Shown in pieces: positions 41,929 to 50,332 of a stretch of 64,000 nucleotides of DNA (the first letter of the stretch is position 1; each line of letters starts with the position of its first letter). The notes below the pieces were generated by a model that searched no databases, was not told the origin of the DNA, and saw nothing but the letters and a program-made list of their open reading frames with translations. The stretch is from contig JAXLUI010000003.1 of the NCBI GenBank assembly GCA_046329585.1, positions 310,001 to 374,000 of the forward strand, written 5' to 3'. The translations under genes were made by a program, and so were the position numbers. This DNA is from DLKC01 sp002478885. Its GTDB lineage: Bacteria > Bacteroidota > Bacteroidia > Chitinophagales > Chitinophagaceae.

Positions 41929-42720
41929 TTGCTCAAAGAGATCATTATATCGGTTCAAAGCTATTATAAAGCGCATTTGTTTATCAGGCAGCACAAACTG
42001 TGGAAGTGGATTATTATTCCCGGCATCATTTATACCATTCTCTTTATCATTTCCATGTATTTCTTCCTGCACACAGCCAACAATTTTAATGAGTGGCTTA
42101 CATTAAAAACAGGATTGAAAACCTGGCTCGACAAAACACACAGCGGACTCCTTGGTTTCTTTTTTACCCTGGCCGCATTGGTTTTATTACTGATCCAGTT
42201 AATGCTCTATTTCTCGCTTTTTAAATATGTATGGCTTATTATTGGCTCTCCAGTATTTGCCTACCTCAGCGAAAAAACCGACGCCATTCTGCACGGCAGG
42301 GAATACCCCTTTAATTTTAAGCAACTGCTCAAAGATATGCTCAGGGGCATCAGCATCGCGGTGCGGAACGCTCTCTGGCAAACAGTTTATATGGTTGCCA
42401 TACTGCTGCTGTCTCTCATTCCAATAGCTGGTGTGGCAACACCGGTTATTGCCCTTCTGGTCGAATGTTACTACTATGGTTTCAGTATGCTCGATTACAG
42501 CTGCGAACGTAGAAATATGAATGCACAGGAAAGTATTTATTATATCGGTAACCACCGGGGGCTGGCAATCGGCAACGGGTTAATTTTTTATCTCATACAC
42601 CTGTTGCCAGTGCTCGGCTGGGTGCTTGCGCCAGCTTACGCGGTCATCGCCGCTACGTTAAGCCTGCATGAAATAAAAGCAAATGAGCCGGCCGTTGCCG
42701 CAACTGGCACAGACTTATAA
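41929..42720 (+). CDS. EI24/CysZ-like integral membrane protein
   Basis: 263 residues with four main hydrophobic segments (about 27-49, 75-103, 145-175 and 208-240). The opening LKEIIISVQSYYKAHLFIRQHKLWKWIIIPGI and the ending WVLAPAYAVIAATLSLHE fit the EI24 domain; HKLWKWIIIPG is the most constant part. CysZ, a member, is a sulfate permease; most Bacteroidota members are uncharacterised. The ATG at 41929 is well placed, because the first membrane segment begins 25 residues on. It is divergent from the glycosylase gene. Confidence 0.85.
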   Translation: MLKEIIISVQSYYKAHLFIRQHKLWKWIIIPGIIYTILFIISMYFFLHTANNFNEWLTLKTGLKTWLDKTHSGLLGFFFTLAALVLLLIQLMLYFSLFKYVWLIIGSPVFAYLSEKTDAILHGREYPFNFKQLLKDMLRGISIAVRNALWQTVYMVAILLLSLIPIAGVATPVIALLVECYYYGFSMLDYSCERRNMNAQESIYYIGNHRGLAIGNGLIFYLIHLLPVLGWVLAPAYAVIAATLSLHEIKANEPAVAATGTDL

Positions 42721-42726
42721 CAATGA

Positions 42727-42776
42727 ACCGGGCTAAAGTACAACCATCGGGCTCCTGTTGCGTCGCACTCTTCATC
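42727..42776 (-). repeat. Dispersed bipartite repeat, 3' of the EI24 gene
   Basis: Box ACCGGGCT at 42727-42734, spacer 22 nt, core GTTGCGTCGCACTCTTCATC at 42757-42776. The box is 6 nt past the stop codon and the core ends 22 nt before the next start codon. Confidence 0.85.
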
Positions 42777-42798
42777 GCCTTTATCAATCTTCATCATT

Positions 42799-43557
42799 AT
42801 GAACAACGGCCTTCATAAACACATCGCAACCTCAGGCAAGGTTTACCTGCTGCCTACAGTCTTACACGACAGCGATAAAGCACTGCAGGCGATCCCGCCA
42901 TATATTACCGATGCTATAAAAGACTGCCAGGTATTTTTTGCAGAGCAGGAGAAAACAGCAAGAAGATTTTTCAAAAAAATTTGGCGTCATAGCCTTCCGG
43001 GCGAAGATATCATTATCGACAACTACGAATGGCATGCGATCCATAAAGCGGAAGATGCGGTAAAATCCATATTCATCCAAAAACTGCAGGAAGGTAAAAA
43101 TGTAGGTATCATCAGCGAGGCTGGTTGCCCCGGCATTGCCGACCCGGGTCAAATACTCATCGAGGCAGCCCAGCAAATAGGTGCCACGGTTATTCCGTTG
43201 GTTGGCCCCAGTTCAATTCTGATGGCCTTAATGGCCAGCGGCATGAATGGCCAGTGTTTCCAGTTCCTTGGCTACCTGCCAATAGATAATGCAGCAAGAA
43301 AAAGAAGTATAAAAGAAATGGAAACAGATTCTTCCAAAAGAAATTGCACCCAGGTTTTTATTGAAACGCCCTATCGCAATAACCAACTGCTTGCCGATAT
43401 TTTGAACGCTTGTGCTAACGAAACAAAATTGTGCATTGCTGTCGACATAACATCGCCTGAAGAATACATCAAAACAAAGAGGGTTGCCGACTGGAAAAAG
43501 CAACAGGCCCCTGATTTACATAAGAGGCCTGCCATATTTTTGTTATATGCCCGATAG
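42799..43557 (+). CDS. RsmI-like SAM-dependent methyltransferase (tetrapyrrole methylase fold)
   Basis: 252 residues. VYLLPTVLHDSD at the start, EKTARRFFKKIW near 50, the SAM-site segment ISEAGCPGIADPG (key part EAGCPGIADPG) and VGPSSILMALMASG (about 135-148) match RsmI, which 2'-O-methylates C1402 of 16S rRNA. This is the shorter paralogue found in many Bacteroidota, lacking the C-terminal RsmI extension, so the target may differ. Its stop codon abuts the stop codon of the convergent gene. Confidence 0.85.
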   Translation: MNNGLHKHIATSGKVYLLPTVLHDSDKALQAIPPYITDAIKDCQVFFAEQEKTARRFFKKIWRHSLPGEDIIIDNYEWHAIHKAEDAVKSIFIQKLQEGKNVGIISEAGCPGIADPGQILIEAAQQIGATVIPLVGPSSILMALMASGMNGQCFQFLGYLPIDNAARKRSIKEMETDSSKRNCTQVFIETPYRNNQLLADILNACANETKLCIAVDITSPEEYIKTKRVADWKKQQAPDLHKRPAIFLLYAR

Positions 43558-43959
43558 CTATTTTTCAATCGTCGGTGAAAGTCCCGACTTCTTCTCCACC
43601 CCTCTTATTTCATAAATACTGTCAACAATATATTGCTGCATTCCGCGCCAGGGCAAAGCTCCCAGGTATTTCCGGTAATGAAGGTTTACCTCTCGCCCAC
43701 TGTTTTGTTGTAATACCTCCGATATTTTGGGGTCCGTTACGCTGAACAGGAATTCATTGCTCTGTACATTAGTCTTAAAACCGCTTTGGATTAGTTCCCC
43801 CTCATAGGTTTTGAAGAGATAACCTTTCTCCTGGATGGTGTTTAATACACCCGCCTTTGTGCCGTCGGCAAAAACCCAGAAAAACCGGTAATAAATAAAC
43901 AATCCAAGGGAAATGATAAAAACAACCAGAACAGTCCGGGAAATTTTTTTCCAATTCAT
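43558..43959 (-). CDS. Membrane-anchored protein of unknown function
   Basis: 133 residues. One hydrophobic segment (about 8-28) is followed by a soluble domain opening VFADGTKAGVLNTIQEKGYLFKTYEGELIQ; the most constant-looking part is FADGTKAGVLN. Proteins like this occur widely in Bacteroidota and are often mislabelled 6-phosphogluconate dehydrogenase; nothing here supports that activity. The start codon lies 1 base after the stop of the upstream M28 peptidase gene, so the two are co-transcribed. Confidence 0.75.
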   Translation of the reverse strand: MNWKKISRTVLVVFIISLGLFIYYRFFWVFADGTKAGVLNTIQEKGYLFKTYEGELIQSGFKTNVQSNEFLFSVTDPKISEVLQQNSGREVNLHYRKYLGALPWRGMQQYIVDSIYEIRGVEKKSGLSPTIEK

Positions 43960-43960
43960 A

Positions 43961-45343
43961 TTACAGTCCGTATTTGTCTACAAGATACAATAAAGCGGCC
44001 ATGTTAATCGCACCAAGCTTCATCTCCCTTATGCTAACTGCCTCAAATACATCGGTTACTGCATGATGCACATCGAAATAACGCTGGTTGTCGGGGTTAA
44101 GTCCTGCAACAGGGGTTTTAAATTGCGCCCTCAAAGGGTCTATGTCGGCACCATCGCCGCCATCGGTAAATGTGCTGCCACCATACGGCTCAAATAAATG
44201 CTTCCACGCATTTAATTTGGCCCAGCTTTCAGGCTTCACGGTAAATCCAAAACCACGGGGAGTAAAACCTCCGGCATCACTCTCCAATGCAAAAATGTGT
44301 TGCTCATTTTTTGCCTTGGCTTCTTCTGCATATTTTTCTCCGCCCCTTCCGCCGTTCTCTTCATTTGCAAACAGCACAAATCTTATGGTATGCTTTGGCT
44401 GGTAACCCAATGCCTTAAAAGCCCTTAGTATTTCAATTGTCTGCACACAGCCGGTTCCATCATCGTGCGCGCCCTCATTTACGTCCCAGCTATCGAGATG
44501 ACCGCCAACCGTAATAATCTGGTCAGGGTAGGTAGAGCCTTTAAGTTCACCGATCACATTATGTCCGGTTGTATCGGGTAAAAACTGCCCCCACGTAAAC
44601 AATTGCGCTTTCAGGTTAACCCCATTATCAAACAAGGTATCCAGTTTCTCTACATCCCTTACCCCAACTGCCACTGCGGGAATTTTAGGCAAACTATCCA
44701 GATAACGCAGGGCACCGGTGTGCGGGTTGTTGTCCATTGCATTGGTCATGCTACGCACCATTACTGCAACAGCCCCATATTTTGCGGCGCGGCTTGCACC
44801 AATGCCACGATAAACAACATTCTTCCCATAAGCCCTGAAGGTTTGTATAAATTCATCTTCAAAAGGCACATTGTAAAAAACAATCTTACCTTTTACCTCA
44901 TTTTTTCTCTTCTCCAGCTCATCAAAATTATTCACCCGCATTACTTGGGCTTCAACACCTTTAGCGCCGGTACCTACAGAATTACCAATTGCAAAAACAT
45001 TCACCGGAACGGTAACAGTCTGTCCGTTGGACGCATAACTTACAGATGCCAGGTCTTTTCCTCCCCTAACCCAATGCGGCACCATACACTCCTGCAATAC
45101 CACGTTATCGGCGCCGGCAGCCTTCATGGCATTATAGCCCCATTGCTCAGCCTTTACCATCTGTGGCGAACCAGCCAAACGACCGCCAACATGCTTCGTA
45201 AGATCGTAGAGGTTGTAATAAGAAGACCTGCTGATAAAAATATTATCAGAGATGGATTTTATAAAAGCGGAATCAGCTTTTTCATCAGTTTGTGCAGTTG
45301 CTGCGAAAGGAATAACCAAAGCAAGAAGTAATAATTTTTTCAT
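43961..45343 (-). CDS. Secreted M28-family zinc peptidase (carboxypeptidase Q-like)
   Basis: 460 residues from the ATG at 45343, which gives a signal peptide (KKLLLLALVIPFAATAQ). The longer frame to 45412 reads through a copy of the dispersed repeat. Two-zinc site: GGHLDSWD (His and Asp), GAHDDGTG (bridging Asp), ANEENGG (catalytic and metal Glu), the Asp of ALESDAGG, and a distal His near DVHHAVTD. A PA domain probably lies at about 115-260. It should act as an aminopeptidase or dipeptidase in the periplasm. Downstream of it is the 133-residue membrane protein. Confidence 0.92.
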   Translation of the reverse strand: MKKLLLLALVIPFAATAQTDEKADSAFIKSISDNIFISRSSYYNLYDLTKHVGGRLAGSPQMVKAEQWGYNAMKAAGADNVVLQECMVPHWVRGGKDLASVSYASNGQTVTVPVNVFAIGNSVGTGAKGVEAQVMRVNNFDELEKRKNEVKGKIVFYNVPFEDEFIQTFRAYGKNVVYRGIGASRAAKYGAVAVMVRSMTNAMDNNPHTGALRYLDSLPKIPAVAVGVRDVEKLDTLFDNGVNLKAQLFTWGQFLPDTTGHNVIGELKGSTYPDQIITVGGHLDSWDVNEGAHDDGTGCVQTIEILRAFKALGYQPKHTIRFVLFANEENGGRGGEKYAEEAKAKNEQHIFALESDAGGFTPRGFGFTVKPESWAKLNAWKHLFEPYGGSTFTDGGDGADIDPLRAQFKTPVAGLNPDNQRYFDVHHAVTDVFEAVSIREMKLGAINMAALLYLVDKYGL

Positions 45344-45360
45344 GTGTTTTATTTTTATTG

Positions 45361-45410
45361 AACGGGCTGCACAACTACGAATCAGCTGCCGTTGCGTCGC
45401 ACGCTTGTAC
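45361..45410 (-). repeat. Dispersed bipartite repeat, 5' of the M28 peptidase gene
   Basis: Box AACGGGCT at 45361-45368, spacer 22 nt, core GTTGCGTCGCACGCTTGTAC at 45391-45410. The box is 17 nt from the peptidase start codon. A box-like AAGCTGGTT at 45505-45513 and the palindrome CCCGT-ACGC-ACGGG near 45478 may be the eroded other half. Confidence 0.8.
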
Positions 45411-45653
45411 ACCTGCGCGGCGGTGAGCAGTCTGCAAACGGCCGGTATTACTTACCCTTAAGTAGCTGACATAATCCCGTACGCACGGGAATACCAAATA
45501 TACAAAAGCTGGTTTCCAAAACAGGCACAACGCTTATGATCACCGGCCGGTAAAAGTTGCCAAGTTAAGCAAATGTTGCTTCTTTTCGTTATTGGATAAA
45601 AGGTATAAACGTTCAGAAAATGATTGTTACTTTGCTGCCTCAAACAGGAAAAT

Positions 45654-46820
45654 ATGCGAATAGGGATTGTTTGCTATCCAACCTTCGGCGGTAGTGGAGT
45701 GCTTGCTACAGAATTGGGCAAAGCGCTTGCCGACAAAGGTCATAGTGTGCATTTTATAACATACCAGCAACCGGTAAGGCTCAACGTTTTCAACGCTAAT
45801 ATTTATTATCATGAAGTGCGTGTGCCTACCTATCCATTGTTTGACTATCCGCCTTACGAGATCGCACTTGCCAGTACAATGGTCGACGTGATCAACAACC
45901 ACGACCTCGATCTTCTGCATGTGCATTATGCGATTCCACATGCATCAGCTGCTTATATGGCCAGCAAGATCGTGGAGAAAAGCGGCAGAAAAATACCTTT
46001 CATTACCACCTTGCATGGAACAGACATTACCCTGGTGGGGCGGGACAAAACCTATGAGCCGGTGGTTACTTTTTCCATCAACGAAAGCGATGCCATTACA
46101 GCAGTTTCAAACAACCTGCGCGAAGAAACGTATAAGTCCTTTCATATCACTAAAGAGATCGAGGTGATCTACAATTTTGTGGATGTAAAACGCTTCAGCA
46201 AAAAACCCATAGATGCCTTCAGGAAAGTGATTGCCCCGAATGGAGAAAAAATACTCGTTCACGCTTCTAACTTCAGAACCATAAAAAGGGTGAAGGATGT
46301 AATAAGAATTTTTGCCGAAACAAAGAAAGCCCTGCCGGCAAAACTACTGATGATCGGCGACGGCCCCGACCGCCCTGCAATCGAAGAACTCGTGAAAGAG
46401 CTTGGCCTTCATGATGATGTAAGGTTTGTTGGCAAGCAGGAACAGATAGAAGAGATTTTGCTCGTTTCAGATTTGTTCTTACTTACTTCCGAATATGAAA
46501 GTTTTGGCCTTGCGGCACTCGAGGCCATGGCAGCGAGCGTTCCTGTTTTAAGCACCGATGCTGGTGGCTTACCGGAAATAAACATCCATGGAGAAACAGG
46601 CTATCTCGCGGCGGTTGGAGATGTGGCAAATATGAGCAAATATGCCATTAGCCTGCTCAGCGATGAAAACCTGCTTGCGAAAATGAAAGAGAATGCTTAC
46701 CAGCAGGCGCTGCGCTTCGATATACACAACATCGTTCCAGCTTACGAAAAATTATACAGCCGCTTCTGCAGGCTCGACAGCGACGAAACTGTTGTAACTG
46801 ACCAGCAGGCTAACAATTAA
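45654..46820 (+). CDS. bshA: N-acetyl-alpha-D-glucosaminyl L-malate synthase BshA (bacillithiol synthesis)
   Basis: 388 residues from the ATG at 45654 (MRIGIVCYPTFGGSGVLATELG); the frame is open 10 codons further without family support. This GT4 enzyme couples UDP-GlcNAc and malate, the first step to the thiol bacillithiol. The characteristic parts are CYPTFGGSGV near the start, YAIPHA (about 100), TLHGTDITLVG (about 125), the ASNFRTIKRV segment (about 207) and the nucleotide-sugar site SEYESFGLAALEAMA (about 285). bshB and bshC are not adjacent. It is divergent from the peptidase gene. Confidence 0.95.
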   Translation: MRIGIVCYPTFGGSGVLATELGKALADKGHSVHFITYQQPVRLNVFNANIYYHEVRVPTYPLFDYPPYEIALASTMVDVINNHDLDLLHVHYAIPHASAAYMASKIVEKSGRKIPFITTLHGTDITLVGRDKTYEPVVTFSINESDAITAVSNNLREETYKSFHITKEIEVIYNFVDVKRFSKKPIDAFRKVIAPNGEKILVHASNFRTIKRVKDVIRIFAETKKALPAKLLMIGDGPDRPAIEELVKELGLHDDVRFVGKQEQIEEILLVSDLFLLTSEYESFGLAALEAMAASVPVLSTDAGGLPEINIHGETGYLAAVGDVANMSKYAISLLSDENLLAKMKENAYQQALRFDIHNIVPAYEKLYSRFCRLDSDETVVTDQQANN

Positions 46821-46837
46821 AAAATAACGGTAACCTT

Positions 46838-47581
46838 CTAAAGAAATATGGCTGCAAGAATATAATCTGCAAAGAGTATCATAATGCAACTGATCACCAC
46901 AGAGGTAGTGCTTGCGCGACCTATCTCCAAAGCTCCACCCTTAACATGATAGCCGTAATAGGCAGGAATACTGCTAATGATAAAGGCAAAAGTATATGCC
47001 TTGTACATAGCGAACGTAATATTGTAAGTGTTCAGGTTTTGCCTTAGGCCGTCGTCATAAATATCGTTGGCGAGAATACCCGACATCGCACCTGCAACAC
47101 GACCTCCCCAAATAGCCAGCACGGCTGAAATAACCACCAGGCAGGGAACAACAACAAGTGCGCCTACAATCTTCGGCATAATAAGATAACTCCGCGTATT
47201 AATGCCCATTATTTCCAATGCATCAATTTGTTCTGTAGTGCGCATATTACCCAGCTCACTGGCTATTTTACTGCCAACCACACCCGCAAGCACAATGCTT
47301 ACTACTGTCGGCGACAACTCCAGTATAACACTGTCGCGTACGATCTGTGCAATGGTAGCCTGCGGCACCAGCGGGCTTACCAGCTGGTATGCCGTTTGCA
47401 CCGTTGTTACCGCCCCAAGAAACAGCGAAATAATAATTACGATTGGTAAAGATCCTACACCAATTTCACTGCACTGGTGCATAAATTCTTTCCAATACAT
47501 TTTCAGGTTTTCAGGCTTGGTGAACATGCTTTTAAGCATGAGCAAAAACCTTCCGAGATGATTAAGAAATAACGATAGCAA
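46838..47581 (-). CDS. mlaE: MlaE-family ABC transporter permease
   Basis: 247 residues with about five hydrophobic segments. The family segments IVIIISLFLGAVTTVQTAYQ, LAGVVGSKIASELGNMRTTEQIDALE (key part ASELGNMR) and CLVVISAVLAIWGG are clear. MlaE is the inner-membrane part of the retrograde phospholipid transporter that keeps the outer membrane asymmetric. The start appears to be TTG at 47581; the next ATG (residue 15) would cut into the amphipathic N-terminus common in Bacteroidota homologues. The ATPase and MCE genes usually next to it are not present on the downstream side, where bshA ends. Confidence 0.9.
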   Translation of the reverse strand: MLSLFLNHLGRFLLMLKSMFTKPENLKMYWKEFMHQCSEIGVGSLPIVIIISLFLGAVTTVQTAYQLVSPLVPQATIAQIVRDSVILELSPTVVSIVLAGVVGSKIASELGNMRTTEQIDALEIMGINTRSYLIMPKIVGALVVVPCLVVISAVLAIWGGRVAGAMSGILANDIYDDGLRQNLNTYNITFAMYKAYTFAFIISSIPAYYGYHVKGGALEIGRASTTSVVISCIMILFADYILAAIFL

Positions 47582-47629
47582 TGTTTTTATTTTTTATGTT
47601 TCCAACTTTCACGTTACTATGTAGCTGCC

Positions 47630-47649
47630 GTTGCGTCGCACTCTTGTAC
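47630..47649 (-). repeat. Dispersed repeat core, 5' of mlaE
   Basis: GTTGCGTCGCACTCTTGTAC is a perfect type A core on the minus strand. The box at 22 nt is unrecognisable (TTTCCAACT). A further weak match GTTGCATCGCCCACG lies near 47700. It faces the type B copy at 47744. Confidence 0.75.
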
Positions 47650-47743
47650 AGTTGAATCGCTATTCGCCTGTTGCAATAAGTATTTCTCGCATTTCGCAGG
47701 TTGCATCGCCCACGATAACAACCAGCTGAATAACGTTTAGAAC

Positions 47744-47792
47744 GGTGCAGTGAGTGACACAACGGAAGGCGACCGGTGTTCCCGGTGCCCGC
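47744..47792 (+). repeat. Dispersed bipartite repeat, type B, 3' of maeB
   Basis: Core GGTGCAGTGAGTGACACAAC at 47744-47763, spacer about 20 nt, box-like GTGCCCGCT at 47784-47792. The box is 9 nt past the maeB stop codon. Confidence 0.7.
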
Positions 47793-47801
47793 TATAAGAA
47801 A

Positions 47802-50081
47802 CTATCCTGTTTTTATTTGCGCATCCACCACAGCAATATAGGCCATATTTACGATGCTGCGAACAGTGCTGCCCAATTGTAACACATGCACGGGCTTTTT
47901 AAGCCCGAGCAGGATCGGCCCGATGGCATCTGCACCGCCAACCTCTTTCAACAGGTTATAGGCAACGTTACCAGCCGCAAGGTTGGGGAATATAAGCACA
48001 TTCACATCCTGGTCAACAAGGCTGCTGAACGGATAGTTATCTTTTAATATGTCTTTGTTGAAGGGCACCCACGCCTGCATTTCACCGTCTACAATCAGCG
48101 ATGGATTTCTTTGCTTCACCAGCTTTGTTGCTTCGGCCACCACTTTGGCTTCGGGCGAATCGCTGCTGCCAAAATTGCTATAGCTGAGCATGGCTATGCG
48201 CGGAACGATATTAAAGTTCCTGACTTCCTTTGCAACCATTATCGCAATGTCGGCAAGTTCCTGCGCCGTGGGATTAAAATTGACGGTTGTATCGGCAAGA
48301 AAAAGTGGGCCCTTTTTGGTAAGCAGCAAATACATGCCGGCGATTTTGTTTACGCCGTCTTCAGTTCCTATAATCTGTATTGCGGGCCTTATGGTATCGG
48401 GATAATTCTTGGTAAGCCCCGATATCATGGCATCGGCGTCACCTGTTTCTACCATCATACAGCCAAAATGATTACGGTCGCGCATCATTTTTTTACTCTC
48501 GTAAAAATTAACGCCTTTGCGTTGGCGCTTTTTAAAGAACAGTTCCCCGTAGGTTGTGCGCTTTTCTTCCATCTCATCATTTCTCGGGTTAATGATGCGG
48601 ATGTCGCCAAGGTCTATATTATTCGTCTCTGCGATCTTCCTTATCCTCGCTTCTTCACCAAGCAAAATCGGGAAGCCTATTCCTTCATCATAAATGATGC
48701 TTGCGGCCTTTAATATTTTTACGTTGTCGGCTTCAGAGAAAACGATGCGCTTGGGAGCACGTTTTGCTTTATTACCAAGAATGCGCATCAGTTGGTTGTC
48801 GAGGCCGAGGCGTTTGTTCAGTTCATCTGTATACTGTTCCCAATTGTCAATTGTTCTTTGCGCAACGCCGCTTTCCATCGCAGCCTTTGCAACCGCCGGC
48901 GCTACGATTGACAAGAGCCTTGGGTCAAGTGGTTTTGGAATAATATATTCTGCACCAAAAGCCATGTTCTTTTGATTGTAGGCAAGATTTACAATATCAG
49001 GGACCGGCGTTTTGGCAAGATCGGCAAGCGCCTTAACCGCTGCAAGTTTCATTGCTTCGTTTATTCTTTTTGCACGCACATCAAGTGCGCCACGGAATAT
49101 ATAGGGAAAGCCAAGTACATTGTTCACCTGGTTAGGGTAATCACTGCGGCCTGTGGCCATAATGATATCCTGTCGAGCCGTGGTAGCTTCTTCATAAGTT
49201 ATTTCCGGGTCGGGGTTTGCCATTGCAAAAACAATTGGCCTGGCGGCCATTGCTTTCACCATATCGCCATTGAGAATATTACCGGAACTTAACCCAATAA
49301 AAACATCGGCACCGGTCAATGCTTCGGCTAGCGTATAGACTTTACCTGCGGTTATGGCAAATTGCTGTTTATTCTCGTCAAGATCTGTGCGACCTGTATG
49401 GATTAACCCTTTTCTGTCGAACACAAGAAAGTTCTCGTGTTTTGCGCCAAGTGCTTTGTAGAGTTGCACACAGGCAAGTGCGGCCGCACCTGCACCATTC
49501 ACAACAAACCTGGCCTCTTCAATCTTTTTCTCCTGGATTTCCAGTGCATTCAGCAGTGCCGCTGCGCTTATAATGGCAGTGCCGTGCTGATCGTCGTGCA
49601 TTACAGGAATATTCAATTGCTCCTTTAGCCGGGTTTCTATATAAAAACACTCCGGGGCCTTAATGTCTTCAAGATTAATGCCGCCGAATGTTGGCTCGAG
49701 TGACTTAACGATCTGCACAAACTTCTCCGGATCCTTTTCATTGATCTCGATATCGAACACATCAATATCGGCGAATATTTTGAACAGTACTCCTTTACCT
49801 TCCATTACGGGCTTGCCCGCTTCTGGACCAATATCACCCAATCCAAGTACGGCCGTGCCATTGGAAATGACACCAACGAGGTTTCCTTTCGCGGTGTATT
49901 TGTAAACATCTTCCGGGTTCTTCGCAATTTCGAGACATGGTACCGCAACGCCTGGGCTGTAAGCAAGTGACAGGTCTCTTTGTGTTTTGGCTTCTTTGGT
50001 TGGAATAACTTCTATTTTTCCCGGCCTTCCAGATGCATGATATTCTAAAGCCTGCTCCCTGCGTAGTTCATCATTTTGCAT
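47802..50081 (-). CDS. maeB: NADP-dependent malic enzyme fused to a phosphotransacetylase-like domain
   Basis: 759 residues, the usual size of MaeB. Residues 1-430 are malic enzyme: SLAYSPGVAVPCLEI, the metal/substrate segment FGGINLEDIKAPECF and MHDDQHGTAIISAAALLNAL (key part DDQHGT), with the NAD(P) fold at VNGAGAAALACVQLY. Residues 430-759 match phosphotransacetylase (ADNVKILKAASII, then SYSNFGSSDSP); in MaeB this part binds acetyl-CoA and regulates activity. The enzyme converts malate to pyruvate with NADPH. A TATATTTG sequence (50169-50162) upstream is a possible -7 box. The gene is monocistronic. Confidence 0.95.
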   Translation of the reverse strand: MQNDELRREQALEYHASGRPGKIEVIPTKEAKTQRDLSLAYSPGVAVPCLEIAKNPEDVYKYTAKGNLVGVISNGTAVLGLGDIGPEAGKPVMEGKGVLFKIFADIDVFDIEINEKDPEKFVQIVKSLEPTFGGINLEDIKAPECFYIETRLKEQLNIPVMHDDQHGTAIISAAALLNALEIQEKKIEEARFVVNGAGAAALACVQLYKALGAKHENFLVFDRKGLIHTGRTDLDENKQQFAITAGKVYTLAEALTGADVFIGLSSGNILNGDMVKAMAARPIVFAMANPDPEITYEEATTARQDIIMATGRSDYPNQVNNVLGFPYIFRGALDVRAKRINEAMKLAAVKALADLAKTPVPDIVNLAYNQKNMAFGAEYIIPKPLDPRLLSIVAPAVAKAAMESGVAQRTIDNWEQYTDELNKRLGLDNQLMRILGNKAKRAPKRIVFSEADNVKILKAASIIYDEGIGFPILLGEEARIRKIAETNNIDLGDIRIINPRNDEMEEKRTTYGELFFKKRQRKGVNFYESKKMMRDRNHFGCMMVETGDADAMISGLTKNYPDTIRPAIQIIGTEDGVNKIAGMYLLLTKKGPLFLADTTVNFNPTAQELADIAIMVAKEVRNFNIVPRIAMLSYSNFGSSDSPEAKVVAEATKLVKQRNPSLIVDGEMQAWVPFNKDILKDNYPFSSLVDQDVNVLIFPNLAAGNVAYNLLKEVGGADAIGPILLGLKKPVHVLQLGSTVRSIVNMAYIAVVDAQIKTG

Positions 50082-50253
50082 AAAAGTTCTTTTCTCTGTA
50101 ATGAATATAGCAATCGTTTATTGTTGCGTGTAACCGTTCCGCAAAAATGTTATTAGCAGCACAAATATAGAAGGCTAAAACTAAACTTGATTATAATAGA
50201 TTACTGTGGGTATGGATGCTATTTCTGAAGAAATGCTGCCCTTGCTTGTTGGC

Positions 50254-50302
50254 GCACAAGTGAGTGACACAACAGAAGCCGGGCTTTGCTCCAATGCCGG
50301 TA
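50254..50302 (+). repeat. Dispersed bipartite repeat, type B, 3' of the histidine kinase gene
   Basis: Core GCACAAGTGAGTGACACAAC at 50254-50273. A full AGCCGGGCT follows after only 3 nt (50277-50285), and a second GCCGG lies at the usual 22 nt (50296-50300). The stop codon at 50333 is 30 nt away. Confidence 0.8.
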
Positions 50303-50332
50303 ACAAAAATTGCAAAAGCCATTTAATACCTG

